Of a DNA stretch of 22,229 nucleotides, positions 9,692-16,745 are shown piece after piece. The notes beneath the pieces were generated by a model. The model was not told the origin of the DNA, ran no database searches, and saw only the letters and a program-made list of their open reading frames with translations. Location: contig JASJEI010000351.1 in NCBI GenBank assembly GCA_030064795.1, forward strand, positions 1 to 22,229. The letters are read 5' to 3'. The stretch comes from Pleurocapsa sp. MO_226.B13. Its GTDB lineage: Bacteria > Cyanobacteriota > Cyanobacteriia > Cyanobacteriales > Xenococcaceae. Each line of letters opens with the position of its first letter. The stretch's first letter is position 1. The position numbers were made by a program, and so were the translations under genes.

Positions 9692-9751
9692 ACATTTCAC
9701 CCTGTATATTGAATAAATAACAAATAAGATCTGGTTCTGGAAGTATGCTCA

Positions 9752-10624
9752 ATGTCTAAATATCAAGATATCTACCCTTCTGAGCCAATAGTTCAAAGTA
9801 CCGATTTGGTGCGTCCAACGGCAGCAGATTTACTTACTCTGGAGTATTTTGAAGCCGAACCTGCTTCCATGCCAACCGCTCGCTACGAACAACATCATAT
9901 TATCCTCAATCTCAGAGATGAACCCCATCGTGTAGAAAATTGGCGCGATGGAGAACATCGAGATTTTGCCTATCATAAGAATGAAATTATCGTTACTCCT
10001 GCTGGTGTATCGAGTGGTTGGAGGTGGCACGTTAAAACTAAGTGTATTATCATCACTCTCAATCCCGATAAATTTGAGAAGTTTGCTCAAACTGAATTAG
10101 GAATTTTCCTCTCTACTCAGCAATTAAAAGATTTACCTCAATTTCTGGATGAAGATATTACTCAGTCGGGAATTCAGCTTTTGGAAGCGTTACAAAGCGA
10201 TCGCGGTTCGCAAGTTATGTTTGAATCTTTTGCTCGGATTTTTCTGACTAAATTGATTCTGAAATACGGCTTACAAGAGACAGAATACGAATTTTCCAAA
10301 AGCTTTACTGCTCGACATTACAAGCAGGTCTTAGATTATATAGCAACCAATTACGGCAACAATATCTTACTAGAAGACCTAGCAGCACAGGCCGACCTTA
10401 GTACGTCCCACTTTTCTCGTCTGTTTAAACAAACTATCGGTCAGAGTCCCTATCAATTTTTAATGACTTACCGCATCGAACAAGCAAAAAAGATGCTCGG
10501 TCGTCCCAATATCTTGCTAGCAGATATTGCTTTTAATTGTGGTTTTTCGGATCAAGCTCACTTTTCTCGCGTATTTAAAAAAATCGAAGGCTTAACCCCC
10601 AAGCAATATCAAAAGAAATATTAA
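9752..10624 (+). CDS. AraC-family transcriptional regulator (first of two)
   Basis: A 290-residue DNA-binding regulator. The N-terminal part (1-160) is a cupin-like sensing domain. The C-terminal part (about 187-290) holds the double helix-turn-helix of AraC/XylS proteins: ILLEDLAAQADLSTSHFSRLFK and, after a linker, ADIAFNCGFSDQAHFSRVFKK ending in the family signature GLTPKQYQ, cited here in segments. It follows chlD by 60 bases on the same strand but is unlikely to be functionally tied to it. It converges on a dienelactone-hydrolase-like gene, with only 51 bases between their stops. Residues 161-182 recur as a gene fragment at 14953-15018. The ligand is unknown. Confidence 0.9.
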   Translation: MSKYQDIYPSEPIVQSTDLVRPTAADLLTLEYFEAEPASMPTARYEQHHIILNLRDEPHRVENWRDGEHRDFAYHKNEIIVTPAGVSSGWRWHVKTKCIIITLNPDKFEKFAQTELGIFLSTQQLKDLPQFLDEDITQSGIQLLEALQSDRGSQVMFESFARIFLTKLILKYGLQETEYEFSKSFTARHYKQVLDYIATNYGNNILLEDLAAQADLSTSHFSRLFKQTIGQSPYQFLMTYRIEQAKKMLGRPNILLADIAFNCGFSDQAHFSRVFKKIEGLTPKQYQKKY

Positions 10625-10675
10625 TACTATCGAGCCGAAAGCGATCGCCTTGAATTTATGGTGAGCAAAACTGAT

Positions 10676-11464
10676 TTACAAGTTATGTTCAAAAAGCTCT
10701 AATACCTGTTGCCAAGCATGAGGAGCAGCTTCAGGATTAAAGCTAGGATGCTGTTCTATAAACGGATACTTGTCTTTAAAAAAGCCAGCAAAAAATCCGT
10801 GTCCAGCGTCATAACGAAATATACGATGCCTAATTTGTTGTTTCTTTAGTTCTGCTTCAATCTGTTGGGTTTCTTCTTGAGACATTAGATGGTCTCTAGT
10901 GCCAAAAAATAAATAAATGGTACCTTGAATTTTAGCAGTAAGATTGAGAGTCGGAGTCTCTTCACCATAGCTAGAAGTGGTAATGCCACCACCATAAAAT
11001 GAAGCTGTAGCTTTGATATCGGGTAAAGTAGCTGCCATGTATGCCACATGACCGCCAAAACAAAAACCGATACAACCGATTGCCTCAGTTTTAACATTGG
11101 GTAAAGTCTTGAGATAAGAAATTGTTGCCCGAATATCGCTGAATATTTCTTGGTATTTAACTTGTTGATAATATTGCACACCGAGTTGATAGGCTTCAGG
11201 ACTATAACCGCAATGTTCTGGGCTAAAATCGCGAGTAAAACCTGGAGCAATTCGTTGATACAATGCAGGAGCGATCGCTACATAACCTTGTTGGGCAATT
11301 AAGTCCGTAATTTCCCTAATATTTTTGTTAACGCCAAAGATTTCCTGAAAAACTATTACAGCAGCAAATTTTCCTTCTCTTACTGGTTGTGCTAAGTAAG
11401 CATCTATATTTAAGCCTTGATTTGGTACTCGGACATAGCTTGTTTTAATCTTAATCTTACTCAT
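10676..11464 (-). CDS. dienelactone hydrolase family protein
   Basis: A 262-residue alpha/beta hydrolase. The triad is readable: nucleophile Cys135 in GFCFGG, Asp191 in GTRDHL, His222 in DAGHGF. Glu41 (FQEIFG) matches the glutamate that primes the cysteine thiol in Pseudomonas DLH. Members cleave lactones or small esters. A genuine chlorocatechol pathway is not visible here, so the natural substrate is unknown. It lies 86 bases downstream of an AraC-type regulator gene on the same strand, and a second AraC gene converges from the other side. This suggests inducible control, by inference only. The ATG start gives the usual family length. Confidence 0.9.
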   Translation of the reverse strand: MSKIKIKTSYVRVPNQGLNIDAYLAQPVREGKFAAVIVFQEIFGVNKNIREITDLIAQQGYVAIAPALYQRIAPGFTRDFSPEHCGYSPEAYQLGVQYYQQVKYQEIFSDIRATISYLKTLPNVKTEAIGCIGFCFGGHVAYMAATLPDIKATASFYGGGITTSSYGEETPTLNLTAKIQGTIYLFFGTRDHLMSQEETQQIEAELKKQQIRHRIFRYDAGHGFFAGFFKDKYPFIEQHPSFNPEAAPHAWQQVLELFEHNL

Positions 11465-11550
11465 TTATCTGGTTAACTTTTCTCTACTGCTGCTAGTTTA
11501 AAAGTCATGGTTTGCCAGACTCTAGAAAAAAGTTGCTTAATTTGAGTAAA

Positions 11551-12450
11551 TTATTGCGATTTGGTTTGTAGTTGTTTTGGTGTCAATCCCGTAAAACGTT
11601 TGATATATTTAGCAAAGTGACTCCGATCGCAAAATCCCAAGTTAGCTGCAATTTCTTCCACACTCAATTGACTGTGCTGCAACAAATTTTTTCCTTTCTC
11701 GATGCGAAGTTGCAAAATATACTGATAGGGCGTTTGACCTAGGCTTTTTCTAAATAAACGAATAAAATGATAGGGGCTAATTTGCGCGAGCTTAGCTAGT
11801 TCGACGATTTTTAAATTGCGATCGAGATTGACATCAATATATTCTTTTATTTCTCTTAGCTTTAATGGCGATAAACCATCTTGATAGCTCGATAATTTTG
11901 GTTTTGTCGAACAATATTTTCGTAATAAATGAATAGCTAAGGTGGTTTTAAGATTATCTACCAACAAACTACCGCTCATCTGCTTAGACTGTAATTCGTC
12001 TTTTAAAGCGGAAAAAATTCCCTCAATTAAGGTATCTCCTCGATCCATAAACTGAGGAACAAGTTCAATGCGATCGCAATCTACTAAACCTCGACCGACT
12101 TGTTGTAGCAATGTTGGTTCAATTGCCAGAATAGCAAACTCAGCAGAGGTATTCCAGTTACAAAAATGAGCTATACCAGCAGGAATAATCGCAATATCCC
12201 CACGATTTCTTCTCTCAACTCGAATTTTACCATCAAGCGATCGCTCTCCTTTCGCCACTGGATCGCCAACACCACAAGCAATTACGTGCATATTATGTTG
12301 ATGTTCTACGGTTTCAAATTTGGGCTGTTGATGAAATTCTAGATGAAGATCGTTCCAGCCACTACTAACAATAACCGCAGGATTAGGAACAAAACTATTT
12401 GATGCTTTGTCTTGTTTGAAATCAAGCAATTTAATTGTTTGTTTCTGCAT
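11551..12450 (-). CDS. AraC-family transcriptional regulator (second)
   Basis: A 299-residue regulator with an N-terminal cupin-like domain (about 30-115; VEHQHNMHVIACG and IIPAGIAHFCNW look like the beta-barrel metal or ligand region) and a C-terminal AraC HTH pair (about 205-295): IVELAKLAQISPYHFIRLF, then EEIAANLGFCDRSHFAKY, ending GLTPKQLQ. It is about as long as the first AraC protein but clearly different in sequence. It is upstream of, and on the same strand as, the dienelactone-hydrolase-like gene, so it is the best candidate regulator of that gene. The effector is unknown. Confidence 0.9.
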   Translation of the reverse strand: MQKQTIKLLDFKQDKASNSFVPNPAVIVSSGWNDLHLEFHQQPKFETVEHQHNMHVIACGVGDPVAKGERSLDGKIRVERRNRGDIAIIPAGIAHFCNWNTSAEFAILAIEPTLLQQVGRGLVDCDRIELVPQFMDRGDTLIEGIFSALKDELQSKQMSGSLLVDNLKTTLAIHLLRKYCSTKPKLSSYQDGLSPLKLREIKEYIDVNLDRNLKIVELAKLAQISPYHFIRLFRKSLGQTPYQYILQLRIEKGKNLLQHSQLSVEEIAANLGFCDRSHFAKYIKRFTGLTPKQLQTKSQ

Positions 12451-12552
12451 TAGTGCCGATTTTAGAAATAAAAATAATTTTAAGGTTTGAAAGGCGTTGT
12501 TGGATAAATCAAAGCAAATCTATCCATGAAGAATTAGTACCGAATTCGCAAC

Positions 12553-13161
12553 TAGTGCTTAGTCAATTAATTAATGATGAGTTATTTGAATATAATTGAG
12601 GGAAAATGCGATCGCTCTTTAATTGATGCCTAAGAAATATATTGTTGATTTAACCCGATCTGAACAAAAATCACTTCATTAAATTAACCACGACGGGAAA
12701 ACACGCAGCATACAAAATCAATCATGCTCGTCCGATCGCTTTTTGCCGATGTCAATCAAATAGATGGCGGTTGGTCAGATCGAGAGATATCGAAAGCCCT
12801 AAATATCAGTACATCAACGATATTTAGGGTAAGACAACGCTTTGTCGAATCAGGAATTGATGCTGCATGTTTGTTATCGCCAAGGACGAGGACGTAAACA
12901 GAGACGTTTAGATGGAGAGCAAGAGGCTCATTAAAAGCGCGATCGCGTGCAGTGAAGCACCTCAAGGAAGGGAAAGATGGACTTTAAGAATGCTAGCAGA
13001 CAAGATGGTTGAATTAAATCATGTCGAGTCAATATCTCACGAAACAGTCCGTCAGACTTTAAAAAAAATGCAACTTGGATTGATTGGCGATTCACTACTG
13101 AAGATGCAAGGGTAAAACAAAGCGCGACTTTACCCTTCAATTAATAATTGACAGAACACTA
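12553..13161 (+). mobile_element. IS630-type element, internally deleted (mini-IS)
   Basis: Its ends are imperfect inverted repeats: TAGTGCTTAGTCAATTAATTA at the left and TAATAATTGACAGAACACTA at the right, each terminating in TA, the dinucleotide target of IS630/Tc1 elements. It is only about 609 bp, against roughly 1.1 kb for a complete member. The transposase gene inside is broken, and its middle is missing. The last 92 bases (13070-13161) match 14645-14736 at 91 of 92 positions, so two copies of one IS family are present. The inferred deletion junction lies in an A-run (about 13061-13069). Confidence 0.75.
12626..13144 (+). pseudogene. IS630-family transposase, nonsense, frameshifted and deleted
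   Basis: The frame begins MPKKYIVDLTRSEQKSL and stops at TAA 12680-12682. In shifted frames it continues with the winged-helix DNA-binding part (FADVNQIDGGWSDREISKAL, ISTSTIFRVRQRFVESG), then YRQGRGRKQRRLDGEQEAH, then RWTLRMLADKMVEL and SISHETVRQTLKK. There it jumps to the last codons of the transposase (the WRFTTEDARVK tail), out of frame. At least three frame breaks plus loss of the DDE catalytic middle make it inactive. Confidence 0.8.
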
Positions 13162-13165
13162 CGCC

Positions 13166-13233
13166 AATTTATCAATGTTACTACTAAATAGTAGCGTACT
13201 ACACGACTGTCTTCCATTTTTTGCGACACAACC
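13166..13233. repeat. left inverted arm flanking the methyltransferase gene
   Basis: Two blocks, 13166-13188 (23 bp) and 13206-13233 (28 bp, ending GCGACACAACC), are exact reverse complements of 14440-14462 and 14385-14412. The blocks are separated by 17 bp here and 27 bp in the right arm. The spacer holds small palindromes around CTACTAAATAGTAG and GTAGCGTACTAC. The outer end reads GGTTGTGTCGCAAAAA on the minus strand, which resembles IS6-type terminal repeats; that family link is a guess. Confidence 0.85.
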
Positions 13234-13264
13234 ATTATTTCAGGCTCAGGCGTTGTTCAAATTT

Positions 13265-13293
13265 TTGACATTTGGGCAAATGTTTTGTGATAT
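13265..13293 (+). promoter_or_regulatory. candidate promoter with palindromic spacer
   Basis: A perfect -35 box TTGACA (13265-13270) and a weak -10 TGATAT (13288-13293) are 17 bases apart. The sequence ACATTTGGGCAAATGT (13268-13283) is an inverted repeat lying within this promoter and could be an operator. It points into the methyltransferase gene, whose preferred start is about 120 bases downstream. Confidence 0.4.
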
Positions 13294-13415
13294 CATCCCT
13301 CTAAACTTACGTAAATAAGAAAACTCTTTAATTTATCTGTTGAAGATAGATGTTTGTAAGGTTTCCGCACTTTAGCCAATTAAAGGTTTATGAAAAACAT
13401 GGGAGATTCTTGTTA

Positions 13416-14372
13416 ATGCACTGGAAACTGAAAGCCGCAATCCAAAATAGCATTTCTCTTCTTCCCTCCTCTGCATCATATGCAGCCTATTACTGGATTC
13501 AAAAGCGTTTTGGTGGATTAAAAAGTTTCAATCCCATGAGTAGATTATCCGCAGGGGTTGAAACATGGAGATATATTCTTCAACAAGGTCACGAGCCATC
13601 AGGTAAAACATTTCTAGAGGTAGGAACGGGAAGAGTGCCTTTTGTACCGCTAGCATACTGGCTGATGGGAGCGAAAAAAACTATCACAATAGATTTAAAT
13701 CCCTATATGAAATCGGAATTGATTGTAGATAGTCTCGATCGCATCAAAAAAAACCGAGAAGAAATCCTCAATTTCTTTGGCTCTCTCATAGATCGAAAAA
13801 GATTTAACAGATTGCTTGAATTTTGCGATCATTCTCAACCTACAGAAGAGGAGTTTCTCGATTTATGCCAAATTGATTATATTGCTCCTGGTGATGCTGC
13901 TAATACTCCTTTGCCCGATTGTAGTATTGATTATCACACATCTTACGCCGTGTTCGAGCATATTCCCCAGGAAGTATTGAAAGAAATTCTGGAGGAAGGA
14001 AACAGAATTACCAAAAACAACGGGTTATTCGTCCATAGAATAGACTACAGCGATCATTTTTCCCATTCAGATAAAAGTATATCTGCAATCAACTTTCTTC
14101 AATATAGCGACGCGGAATGGAAAAGATATGCGGGCAATAGATATATGTATACAAATAGATTAAGGCACGATGATTTTGTCAATCTGTTTGTATCAGTTGG
14201 GCATGAGGTTATCGAATCTAAATTCAACATATTGGAGCAAAGAATGCGAGAGCGGGTCAAAAGCGGAGACTTTACTTTAGATAAAAAATTTAGTTCTAAA
14301 CCAGAAGAAATTCTGGCAATCATTGGAGCTTGGATAATAACGCAGAAAAAAAAGGAGAGCGCAAAAAAGTAG
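13416..14372 (+). CDS. class I SAM-dependent methyltransferase
   Basis: A 318-residue protein with a Rossmann-like methyltransferase core: motif I FLEVGTGRVPFVPL (about residue 68 onward from this start), the acidic end of strand 2 in TIDLNPY, and the motif IV region DCSIDYHTSYAVFEHIP with the following ILEEGNRITKNNG. It resembles methyltransferases found with surface-polysaccharide or natural-product genes, but none is nearby, so the substrate is unknown. The frame can be extended upstream to ATG 13350; I prefer ATG 13416 (MHWKLKAAIQN) because the extra 22 residues do not look like the domain start and GGGAGA lies upstream. The gene has no HIP1 site and sits between inverted repeat arms inside IS630 debris, suggesting a transferred or transposed passenger. 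The frame is intact. Confidence 0.85.
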   Translation: MHWKLKAAIQNSISLLPSSASYAAYYWIQKRFGGLKSFNPMSRLSAGVETWRYILQQGHEPSGKTFLEVGTGRVPFVPLAYWLMGAKKTITIDLNPYMKSELIVDSLDRIKKNREEILNFFGSLIDRKRFNRLLEFCDHSQPTEEEFLDLCQIDYIAPGDAANTPLPDCSIDYHTSYAVFEHIPQEVLKEILEEGNRITKNNGLFVHRIDYSDHFSHSDKSISAINFLQYSDAEWKRYAGNRYMYTNRLRHDDFVNLFVSVGHEVIESKFNILEQRMRERVKSGDFTLDKKFSSKPEEILAIIGAWIITQKKKESAKK

Positions 14373-14384
14373 GAGAAGAATTTT

Positions 14385-14462
14385 GGTTGTGTCGCAAAAA
14401 ATGGAAGACAGTTTTATATTACATTACATTACAATTATATTTAGTAGTAACATTGATAAATT
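14385..14462. repeat. right inverted arm flanking the methyltransferase gene
   Basis: The reverse complement of the left arm in two blocks (14385-14412 and 14440-14462). The central 27 bp differ from the left arm and contain three TTACA pentamers (14419-14433), consistent with local slippage or replacement since the arms arose. It begins 12 bases past the methyltransferase stop. Confidence 0.85.
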
Positions 14463-14512
14463 TTAATCTTTTTGATGAATTCCAAAGAACCTTTTAAGTG
14501 GCGGCATTTCCA

Positions 14513-14736
14513 AATGGAAGCTGGCTCAATATGGCAGAAATCGAGTTAAGCGTTTTGTCTCGACAGTGCCTCAATCGAAGAATTCCCGATATGGAGACAT
14601 TAAAAGAAGAAGTTGCTACTTGGTGCGATCTACGTAACGAAAAAGCAACTTGGATTGATTGGCGATTCACTACTGAAGATGCAAGGGTAAAACAAAGCGC
14701 GACTTTACCCTTCAACTAATAATTGACAGAACACTA
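14513..14736 (+). mobile_element. 3' fragment of a second IS630-type element
   Basis: This is the right end of an IS630 copy: transposase tail plus terminal repeat ending ACAGAACACTA at the TA of 14735-14736. The peptide is open: NGSWLNMAEIELSVLSRQCL, then RIPDMETLKEEV and the closing WRFTTEDARVK, stopping at TAA 14717-14719. The NGSWLNMAEIE segment is the conserved region holding the third catalytic acidic residue (Glu of DDE) of IS630 transposases. Everything upstream is absent; the fragment starts near the right inverted arm. Confidence 0.8.
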
Positions 14737-14813
14737 GTCGCTCGTTTATAAAAAGCGACGGGCCGAAGCACCGTTCATGAACGCCTGATGGTCGGATAAG
14801 TCACGGGAGTCAC
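14737..14813. other. GC-rich structured non-coding segment of unknown type
   Basis: Immediately beyond the IS630 end are a short hairpin GTCGCT/AGCGAC (from 14737), the perfect palindrome CGTTCATGAACG (14772-14783), and repeated GTCACG/GAGTCACG words up to the next repeat. It is non-coding and looks folded. It could be a scar of another mobile element (for example the RNA-forming end of a TnpB-type IS), but I cannot verify this. Confidence 0.3.
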
Positions 14814-14899
14814 GTTAGTAGTAGGGGGCGAACGCCCTAAAGGATTAGCTGAGTCTAACGACTTGCTTCGCAACCGCGTCGCCGTTCGCCCCTACTAAC
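14814..14899. repeat. 86-bp inverted repeat element
   Basis: The ends GTTAGTAGTAGGGGGCGAACG and CGTTCGCCCCTACTAAC (14883-14899) are imperfect inverted repeats around a core that includes GAACGCCCTAAAGGATTAG (14830-14848), also present at 5101-5119. This is probably a small dispersed palindromic repeat family of this genome. Confidence 0.65.
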
Positions 14900-14929
14900 A
14901 AAAAATCCCACCCATAAATGAGGTGGGAT
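14900..14929 (-). terminator. intrinsic terminator on the minus strand
   Basis: The perfect 8-bp stem ATCCCACC/GGTGGGAT with a 9-nt loop is followed, on the minus strand, by six T residues (14900-14905). It would end minus-strand transcripts from the DUF4278 gene, whose stop is about 120 bases upstream. Confidence 0.75.
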
Positions 14930-14952
14930 GAGCTTAATTAATTCATTCTTTG

Positions 14953-15018
14953 GCGCGGATTTTTCTGACTAAATTGATTCTAAAATACGGCTTACAAGAA
15001 ACAGAATACGAATTTTCT
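14953..15018 (+). pseudogene. 22-codon fragment of an AraC-family gene
   Basis: This segment encodes ARIFLTKLILKYGLQETEYE plus FS, identical to residues 161-182 of the AraC protein encoded at 9752-10624. The nucleotide match to 10232-10297 is 62 of 66, and all four differences (GCT/GCG, CTG/CTA, GAG/GAA, TCC/TCT) are synonymous third positions. It has no helix-turn-helix and no real start. It is a scrap of a related, once functional gene. Confidence 0.8.
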
Positions 15019-15048
15019 ATATTTATTATTTACAGTTCGATAATTAGA

Positions 15049-15417
15049 TTAACGATAGTAAGTAACACCGCGATATTTCAATTTAGTTTTTGGTTTTACT
15101 CGAAAAGCTTTTACTCGTTCGATTTGCAAAGTTAAATTCCAAGCGAGTTCGAGTTTTTCGGCTTGACCTAAATGCCAACAGTCTTGGATATATTCTCTTT
15201 GATAATGGTACCAAAAAGCGACTGGGTCGAAAATTGGTTTTGACTGCGGTCTTGGCAATAGCTGTTGGAGATATTTTAGCCAGGGAAAATTAGGATTAAT
15301 TATCGCCTTGGGCGAATTTCCGCGATAAATAATTTCGCGATCGCTCATTGCTACTGCCGATCTAGAATGGTTTTTATTTTCTTGGTTATATTTAATTCCC
15401 CGATAGGTTAGTTTCAT
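15049..15417 (-). CDS. DUF4278-like small protein
   Basis: A basic protein of about 122 residues. It opens with MKLTYRGIKY and closes with KLKYRGVTYYR; the LxYRGxxY motif is the hallmark of the cyanobacterial DUF4278 family, whose function is unknown. Having the motif at both ends, about 110 residues apart, with an aromatic, basic middle (FPWLKYLQQLLPRP, AFWYHYQREY) is unusual against the common short members. I place the start at ATG 15417, because AGAGGTG lies six bases upstream on the minus strand; the frame is open a little further to GTG 15426. It is preceded by ubiA on the same strand, 165 bases upstream, and ends ahead of a strong hairpin terminator. Confidence 0.75.
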   Translation of the reverse strand: MKLTYRGIKYNQENKNHSRSAVAMSDREIIYRGNSPKAIINPNFPWLKYLQQLLPRPQSKPIFDPVAFWYHYQREYIQDCWHLGQAEKLELAWNLTLQIERVKAFRVKPKTKLKYRGVTYYR

Positions 15418-15582
15418 TTTGTTCACCTCTGTTACCGTGTCGTTGTGAGGTGCGTTCCTTCAGGATATTTGGATTATTCCTTACTTCCGTCTTTTCTCAA
15501 ACTAATAAAGAAAAGATGAACGATTTAATATTTCTCTTGTTATCATAATCGATTTTTCCCGATCGAAAAGTGGGGAAATTAC

Positions 15583-16467
15583 TTAAATCAAATAGCCTAA
15601 GATCATCCCCGTAAGCAAAATAAAACCCAACCACACATTTTGTCCCAAAACTTGACCGTATACAGAGCGAGGAATATCGGGCTGACGTAGCTTAAGGTAT
15701 TGCCAGATCCAGCCAGCAGCAGCTAAAATCAGAGCCAGCCAAAAAGCTACGCCTAAAGTTAGCCTAATACCCAAATATGCCATTAAACCAGCGGTAATAG
15801 CATAGAAAATCGCGATCGCTTCGGGAGTATATCGACCAAAAAAGATCGCACTAGAATTAATTCCGACTTCAAGGTCGTCCTCGCGGTCTGAGAGGGCATA
15901 ACCAGTATCAAAACCTAAAGTCCAGGCAACAGTAGCACCCCAAAGTATCCAAGAGGCAGGTTCGATCTGAGCGGTTACCGCCGTCCAACTAATTAATACT
16001 GCAAAACCCCACGCCAAAGATAAGACTAATTGCGGTAGGGGAAAGACGCGCTTTGCCAACGGATAAAAGACAATGAAAGGAACGGCAATAACGCAGAGAA
16101 TAAAGCTAAGACGATTGAGATAAAAAGCGAGGATCGCAGCACAAACCAGTGCGATCGCAAAAATAATGATTCCCACCCTGATAGAAAGAGCGCGAGATGC
16201 TAAGGGTCTGGTCTTGGTACGGGCTACCTGGGGGTCGATATCTCTGTCCCACAGGTCGTTGACTACACATCCTGCTGCACTAGTGGCTAAAGTCCCTAAA
16301 ATTATCACCCCGACTAGAGGAAGAGGAGGCGTTCCCCCCGCAGCCAAGAATACAGCCCATAGTGCGGGAATCATCAAAATTAGTCTTCCTGCGGGTTTAT
16401 CCCAGCGCAAAAGACGGATTACTTTTTGCCAGGTTGGTTCGCTAGTTGTAGGCCGATCTTGGGTCAT
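15583..16467 (-). CDS. ubiA: 4-hydroxybenzoate polyprenyltransferase (UbiA family)
   Basis: An integral membrane prenyltransferase of 294 residues that attaches a polyprenyl tail to an aromatic ring. In cyanobacteria the homologue is placed in plastoquinone synthesis from 4-hydroxybenzoate. Both Mg-diphosphate motifs are present: NDLWDRDID (70-78) and DTGYALSDREDD (187-198). KTRPLASRAL after the first motif is typical of the 4-hydroxybenzoate branch. About eight or nine hydrophobic segments are visible. It is divergent from ppx across 278 bases, so the two may share a regulatory region. UbiA relatives act on homogentisate or chlorophyllide; the motifs and length favour 4-hydroxybenzoate, though not decisively. 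Confidence 0.9.
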   Translation of the reverse strand: MTQDRPTTSEPTWQKVIRLLRWDKPAGRLILMIPALWAVFLAAGGTPPLPLVGVIILGTLATSAAGCVVNDLWDRDIDPQVARTKTRPLASRALSIRVGIIIFAIALVCAAILAFYLNRLSFILCVIAVPFIVFYPLAKRVFPLPQLVLSLAWGFAVLISWTAVTAQIEPASWILWGATVAWTLGFDTGYALSDREDDLEVGINSSAIFFGRYTPEAIAIFYAITAGLMAYLGIRLTLGVAFWLALILAAAGWIWQYLKLRQPDIPRSVYGQVLGQNVWLGFILLTGMILGYLI

Positions 16468-16745
16468 CTTTAAATTTTTGGATTGAGCTAAGAACTTTTT
16501 TCTTTAAGTTTACAAATATTTAAAAAGTTAGAAAACGCTAGTCAAATTTATTTAAATTCGTGAGAACATAAGATTATCTTAATTGTCTAATCAAAAAAAA
16601 TTATCTAGCAGCAGTCAAAAAGAAAATTTTAGGATGCGGTCGTCGCAACCTATTATGGCTACTGCCAAAGTGACGCTGCTGATTTTTAAGATTAATTTCT
16701 AGCCCTAAATTTGCTCTTTCAAGGATTTATACACAAGCAATTGCC

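Noticed and set aside
12931..13140. 69-codon minus-strand frame with a near copy at 14494-14715
   Set aside because: The two share their N-terminus only because both are antisense to the duplicated IS630 tail; this is not a gene family.
12492..13257. The 10-mer AGGCGTTGTT at 12492 and 13248 as possible ends of an IS5-like element
   Set aside because: The match stops after ten bases, the copies are direct rather than inverted, and no transposase for such an element lies between them.
15489..15570. Possible ubiA terminator hairpins (CTTTTCT/AGAAAAG; TCGAT/ATCGA)
   Set aside because: The stems are short and AT-rich, with no T-run in the right place on the minus strand.
2056..16680. ACTGCCAAAnTnACGCTGC at about 2059 and again at about 16662
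   Set aside because: The similarity (17 of 19) does not extend on either side, so it is not called a repeat. It does leave some doubt about the GTG start at 2056.
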